Assembly (NCBI GenBank): GCA_947478975.1
Contig: CANJYI010000063.1
Location: 1 to 10,259, forward strand
Direction: 5' to 3'
DNA from: Chthoniobacteraceae bacterium
GTDB lineage: Bacteria > Verrucomicrobiota > Verrucomicrobiia > Chthoniobacterales > Chthoniobacteraceae
DNA length: 10,259 nucleotides
Shown: positions 8,501-10,259 of the stretch, one piece after another
How positions within the stretch are numbered: position 1 is the first letter of the stretch
Layout of the letters: every line of letters begins with the position of its first letter
Made by a program: the position numbers and the translations under genes
Notes under the pieces: generated by a model
Databases searched by the model: none
Told to the model about the DNA's origin: nothing
The model's input: the letters and a program-made list of their open reading frames with translations, nothing else

Positions 8501-9168
8501 TGCAGCGTCCGGCCCTTGACCAGCTTCATGCTGTAGAACTGGAAGCCGTCGTCGTCCTGCCCGATGGCGTGAATCGGTACGATGTTGGGGTGTGCCAGGC
8601 TCGCGAGCACCTCGGCCTCGCGCATGAAGCGCGGATCCCCGCTCCCCCCGACCCCGCTGATTTTGACGGCAACCTCGCGCTTGAGCTGCGGATCCTCTCC
8701 GCAATAAATCCGGCCCATGCCGCCGCGGGCGATCTCGCCGCGCAGCGCGTACTCCACCTGCACCAAGGCTGCCCGCGGACCCATGGCAGCGGTTGCGGCG
8801 TCGGGCGTGACAGCCTCCACCGCCGTGGCGTACGGCACGGCTTCCTCCCCGGAGTCAGCGGAAGCGTCCTCCGCCGCCAGGTCGACCTCGAGCACTGCCG
8901 GGCCGCATTGGAGGGTCGCGGGGTATGCGACCTCCACCCGGCCGCTAATATCGTATCCGTTGACCAGCGTCTCCGCCCGGGTCCCCAGATCCTCCACCTG
9001 CAGGCGGTCGGCTTCCAGCCAGAGGGTCGCGTGACGCGGGGAAACGCCGGCAATGGCGAGGGCAATGGCACACAGCGGATCGCTTCCGACGCTGAATTCG
9101 CCAGGCCCCAGCGCGAGCGAATAGGCGCCTTCAGGCGTGCGGACGTGGATTTGGAAAGACGGCTCCAT
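5539..9168 (-). CDS. Membrane FHA-Ser/Thr protein kinase with C-terminal WD40-like beta-propeller
   Basis: Predicted receptor-like protein kinase of 1209 residues. (1) Residues 15-97 form an FHA-like domain (SVGSD 26-30, SPRHA 43-47, DLGT 60-63, VNG 69-71). (2) Residues 140-450 form a Hanks-type kinase with Gly-rich loop ARGGMG (147-152), VAVK lysine 169, Glu184 for the salt bridge, HRDLKPEN (266-273, catalytic Asp268), DWG (286-288) in place of DFG, SPE (334-336) and structural Asp350. All catalytic residues are present, so it should be active. (3) A transmembrane helix spans about 472-492. (4) An Ala/Glu/Arg-rich coiled coil spans about 493-545. (5) KWEYLNGKLD (564-573) leads into about 635 residues of beta-propeller repeats, the clearest being the WD blade at about 1123-1155 and another with WDATTG near 1071. 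The kinase would face the cytoplasm and the propeller the periplasm. Signal and targets are unknown. ATG 9168 sits just before the FHA domain and has no Shine-Dalgarno sequence. It is divergent from the HEAT/THUMP gene. Confidence 0.93.
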   Translation of the reverse strand: MEPSFQIHVRTPEGAYSLALGPGEFSVGSDPLCAIALAIAGVSPRHATLWLEADRLQVEDLGTRAETLVNGYDISGRVEVAYPATLQCGPAVLEVDLAAEDASADSGEEAVPYATAVEAVTPDAATAAMGPRAALVQVEYALRGEIARGGMGRIYCGEDPQLKREVAVKISGVGGSGDPRFMREAEVLASLAHPNIVPIHAIGQDDDGFQFYSMKLVKGRTLQSIVNALRAGEADMAKVFTRGHLLSVFRKVCDAVAFAHARRILHRDLKPENIMVGEFGEVLVMDWGLAKVIGETEIASPAGGTPGADAAADEEVDLGMTMEGEVLGTPQYMSPEQALGRLSELDERSDIYSLGGVLYAILTYLPPVEGKTLEEVLTRVRAGEISAMGSRKGKALGANPTKEPPAEMGGGIPDALRAVTRKAMALDRMERYGSVRDFIGDIDAFQHGFATQAERAGPLRQIQLLVQRHKGFAAMLTLLLLFGVGFAVKLFASERIATENAQRAEQSATLARESAEQALRERESARRAATTALIALAEAAERELDGEEMQRTLAEIPLELREQKWEYLNGKLDTADLKVTAKDGAGWMSMVAHPQKPGTMVTLQSNGWVRTLDLRSGEVTNILKAPPVGLLELVAFSADGRIALARGVREGGNLKGVVLEVSQPDGKKGPSIKLEACNALRLSFSPDGKQLLGEYRLNAGGSQQLQAWNAQTGASLWSHSPGSPAVAEYSEDGKVLRVFPERENLRELDAQTGQPAREMGKVPWPATYGSIVSSVHYAAPSDWSALFVYQASPAKFLRRYESATGKLLFENRVLELRGIGYLQDSGTLVTLGLRSDRCVVLQYWHGQTGMLIKSIPLLGELKGGWRLVVNKKSGDVAVINGTKLRAWNFRLSKPTQVMPANHKRAFAFAGEPWMVARVQQKGPAWFLELLDIRLQGFEKKPLASSPAPVGAYAMVTSNQDGSILATSGNPTRVFRRKDSALIDLFGGQLPQDGSHFQLNNFGTKLWTGHGVFESTSGKLICKMDRTGVEFPPTGAGASAWLNSNQIVEIALVKAEWQGAPPDAVERAILLWDATTGERLVTAYAPDATSLCVSPDGKQLAEAGADMRIRIRSAETLAVEKEFRAHDGALTDVAWHPKQPLLVSASEDLNVRFWSLKTGIQLGELHGIASQPEQRPERLTISPNGQFLGVRSVAFGVGFFEPPAFQPAKK

Positions 9169-9412
9169 TTGCGAATTGAGACGGGTGAGACAAAGGCCCC
9201 TAACCTCTCAAAAGCACTAGTTTGGGCAAGTGTTAAACATGTATGCCAACACAGGCCGGCCGAGGGAGCTGTCGGTCGGAGGGACAGCGGGAAACGGCGG
9301 AGAAACGGCTTTCGGGCCCGGGACGGCTGCGGCCGGGGTGTGCGCAGCGCCTGGCCGGACCTTTTGGAAAATTAACATTCAATTCAAAGAAAAGGGCCTT
9401 AAATTATCACAA
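9169..9412. other. Divergent intergenic region (probable two-way promoter region)
   Basis: 244 bp between the start codons of the kinase (-) and the HEAT/THUMP gene (+), so both promoters should lie here. The centre (about 9250-9360) is GC-rich, with the palindrome GGCCGGCC (9254-9261) and a direct repeat of GAAACGGC near 9291-9310. The edges are AT-rich. No confident -35/-10 pair could be assigned for either gene. A TAAATT-like box at 9400-9405 lies only 7 bases before the + strand ATG. Confidence 0.5.
9268..9288. repeat. Inverted repeat in the divergent promoter region
   Basis: GCTGTC (9268-9273) and GACAGC (9283-9288) form a perfect 6-bp dyad with a 9-base spacer, roughly midway between the two divergent start codons. 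This is a reasonable place for a shared operator. The repeat is short and could be chance in GC-rich DNA, so regulatory function is only a suggestion. Confidence 0.25.
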
Positions 9413-10259
9413 ATGACAAACAGCTCCAGTGACCGTCTCAGGGCCCATTACCAGCAACTGAGGCTGCTGAGTTGCGATCAGCTTTGGACGCGCGAGGTCC
9501 CTGGATTTGACGCGGCACCTCCTCCGGAGCGCATGCAGTTGGTTTCGGTGGTCCGGGCGGTGGGGGTGGTCTTTTCGGAAACGGGCTCCCCGGCCCAGAA
9601 ACAGCAGGCGCGCAACTGGCTGCGAGGGCTGCTTTCCGACCCCACAGAGAAGGTGAGGCGCTACGCAATGGCAGCGCTTCCGAAACTCGGCGCGGGCGAG
9701 GCGGAGGAGCATGAGTTGCTTGCGCTGGTGGGCAAGGCCGCGAGCGAAAGAGAAGACAGGGCGCTTGTGCAGACCCTGAGCAGGATCGGCGGCAAGGCCA
9801 CTCTCGAGATGGGCGCCGCGGACCAAGGCGGCCGCCTTGGCGTGTCCGTACAGCAGTTGAAGGCGAACGTTGCCCGGAAAGAGGGCGCCGGCTCGCTGGC
9901 GTTGGACGCCCCGCTCAAAAAGCTCGAGGGCATCCGGGTCGTGCTGCAATGCCGCAGCGGTCTGACGCCCTTCGTCGTCGAGGAACTGAACCAGTCCGCC
10001 GCGCTGAAGGGTGTTTTCCGGATCGGCCGCCAGGACGCGGAGAGAATCGAGCTTGTTCCCGATAAAGTTTTTTCGCTCAACAATATCTACGGGCTTCGTT
10101 GTTTCAGTACGCTGGTTTTTCCGCTCGGCGAGCTTCCCTTGCGGGACGGCCCCGACTCGCCCCTGGATCCGCGCGCGCTGGCCGCCATCATCGCCTCTGG
10201 GCCCGCCCGCCATATCATGCAGTCTTTCACCGAGGGAACGGTGCGCTACCGGCTGGAAT
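9413..10259 (+). CDS. HEAT-repeat protein with THUMP-like segment, probable RNA methyltransferase (3'-truncated)
   Basis: The frame opens at ATG 9413 and runs without a stop through the window end, giving 282 visible residues. The C-terminus is missing. Residues about 62-132 are helical and read like one or two HEAT repeats (for example LLSDPTEKVRRYAMAALPKLG at 73-93, of which the DPxxxVRRYAxxAL pattern is typical). A low-complexity linker follows. From about 172 a different fold begins: IRVVLQCRSGLTPFVVEEL (174-192), then beta-rich sequence to FPLG (236-239). This resembles the start of THUMP-domain RNA methyltransferases (RlmL/TrmN-like), where a conserved Gly-Leu-x-x-x-x-x-x-E-L lies near the start. 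SFTEGTVRYRLE at 271-282 would fit the RNA-binding half. The methyltransferase domain itself would lie beyond the window, so this assignment is inference. The start has no Shine-Dalgarno sequence and an AT-rich leader. The 268-residue open frame on the opposite strand has no recognisable domain and is judged a shadow. Confidence 0.72.
   Translation, partial: MTNSSSDRLRAHYQQLRLLSCDQLWTREVPGFDAAPPPERMQLVSVVRAVGVVFSETGSPAQKQQARNWLRGLLSDPTEKVRRYAMAALPKLGAGEAEEHELLALVGKAASEREDRALVQTLSRIGGKATLEMGAADQGGRLGVSVQQLKANVARKEGAGSLALDAPLKKLEGIRVVLQCRSGLTPFVVEELNQSAALKGVFRIGRQDAERIELVPDKVFSLNNIYGLRCFSTLVFPLGELPLRDGPDSPLDPRALAAIIASGPARHIMQSFTEGTVRYRLE

Noticed and set aside
7012..9375. A 787-codon open frame on the + strand opposite the kinase gene.
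   Set aside because: It has no recognisable domain and lies opposite a gene with clear FHA, kinase, membrane and WD motifs. Long antisense frames are common in GC-rich genes with biased third positions.
9407..10213. A 268-codon - strand open frame at the right end.
   Set aside because: The + strand frame over the same bases has HEAT-like and THUMP-like patterns and a plausible start. The - strand translation has none.

Overview
The window is a GC-rich bacterial chromosome segment, most likely from the Planctomycetes-Verrucomicrobia-Chlamydiae (PVC) superphylum and probably Verrucomicrobiota. The taxonomic call is an inference. It rests on a large FHA/Ser-Thr-kinase/transmembrane/WD40-type fusion protein with a DWG (not DFG) metal-binding motif, which is characteristic of these phyla, and on the absence of Shine-Dalgarno sequences before almost every start codon. 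No phage, transposon, CRISPR array, tRNA or rRNA was seen.

Left part (1-4029): a co-oriented chaperone block dnaK (5' end cut off by the window) - groES - groEL on the + strand. It ends in a strong intrinsic terminator right after groEL. The dnaK-groES gap (116 bp) carries two mutually exclusive hairpins and then a nearly G-free A/C-rich leader. The groES-groEL gap (52 bp) has a similar A/C-rich leader. No CIRCE operator or sigma-32-type promoter was recognised, so how the block is regulated is not visible here. The three proteins form the general Hsp70 and Hsp60/Hsp10 folding machinery of the cytoplasm.

Middle (4030-5538): about 530 bp with no convincing gene, then a + strand class I SAM-dependent methyltransferase of unknown substrate. 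Its likely start lies just after a short perfect inverted repeat. A 173-bp gap separates it from the convergent kinase gene.

Right part (5539-10259): a 1209-residue - strand gene encodes a probable membrane receptor-like Ser/Thr kinase, with a degenerate FHA domain, kinase domain, single transmembrane helix, coiled coil and a large beta-propeller region. Across a 244-bp divergent gap a + strand gene runs off the window. It begins with HEAT-like helical repeats followed by a THUMP-like segment, which suggests the N-terminal half of an RNA methyltransferase. That gene is easily missed because it has no stop codon inside the window.

The chaperone genes are conventional. The parts most worth a second look are the kinase with its eroded phosphothreonine-binding site and predicted exported propeller, the HEAT+THUMP fusion, and the unusual leaders of the chaperonin genes. 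I do not see firm evidence for a wholly new multi-gene system.
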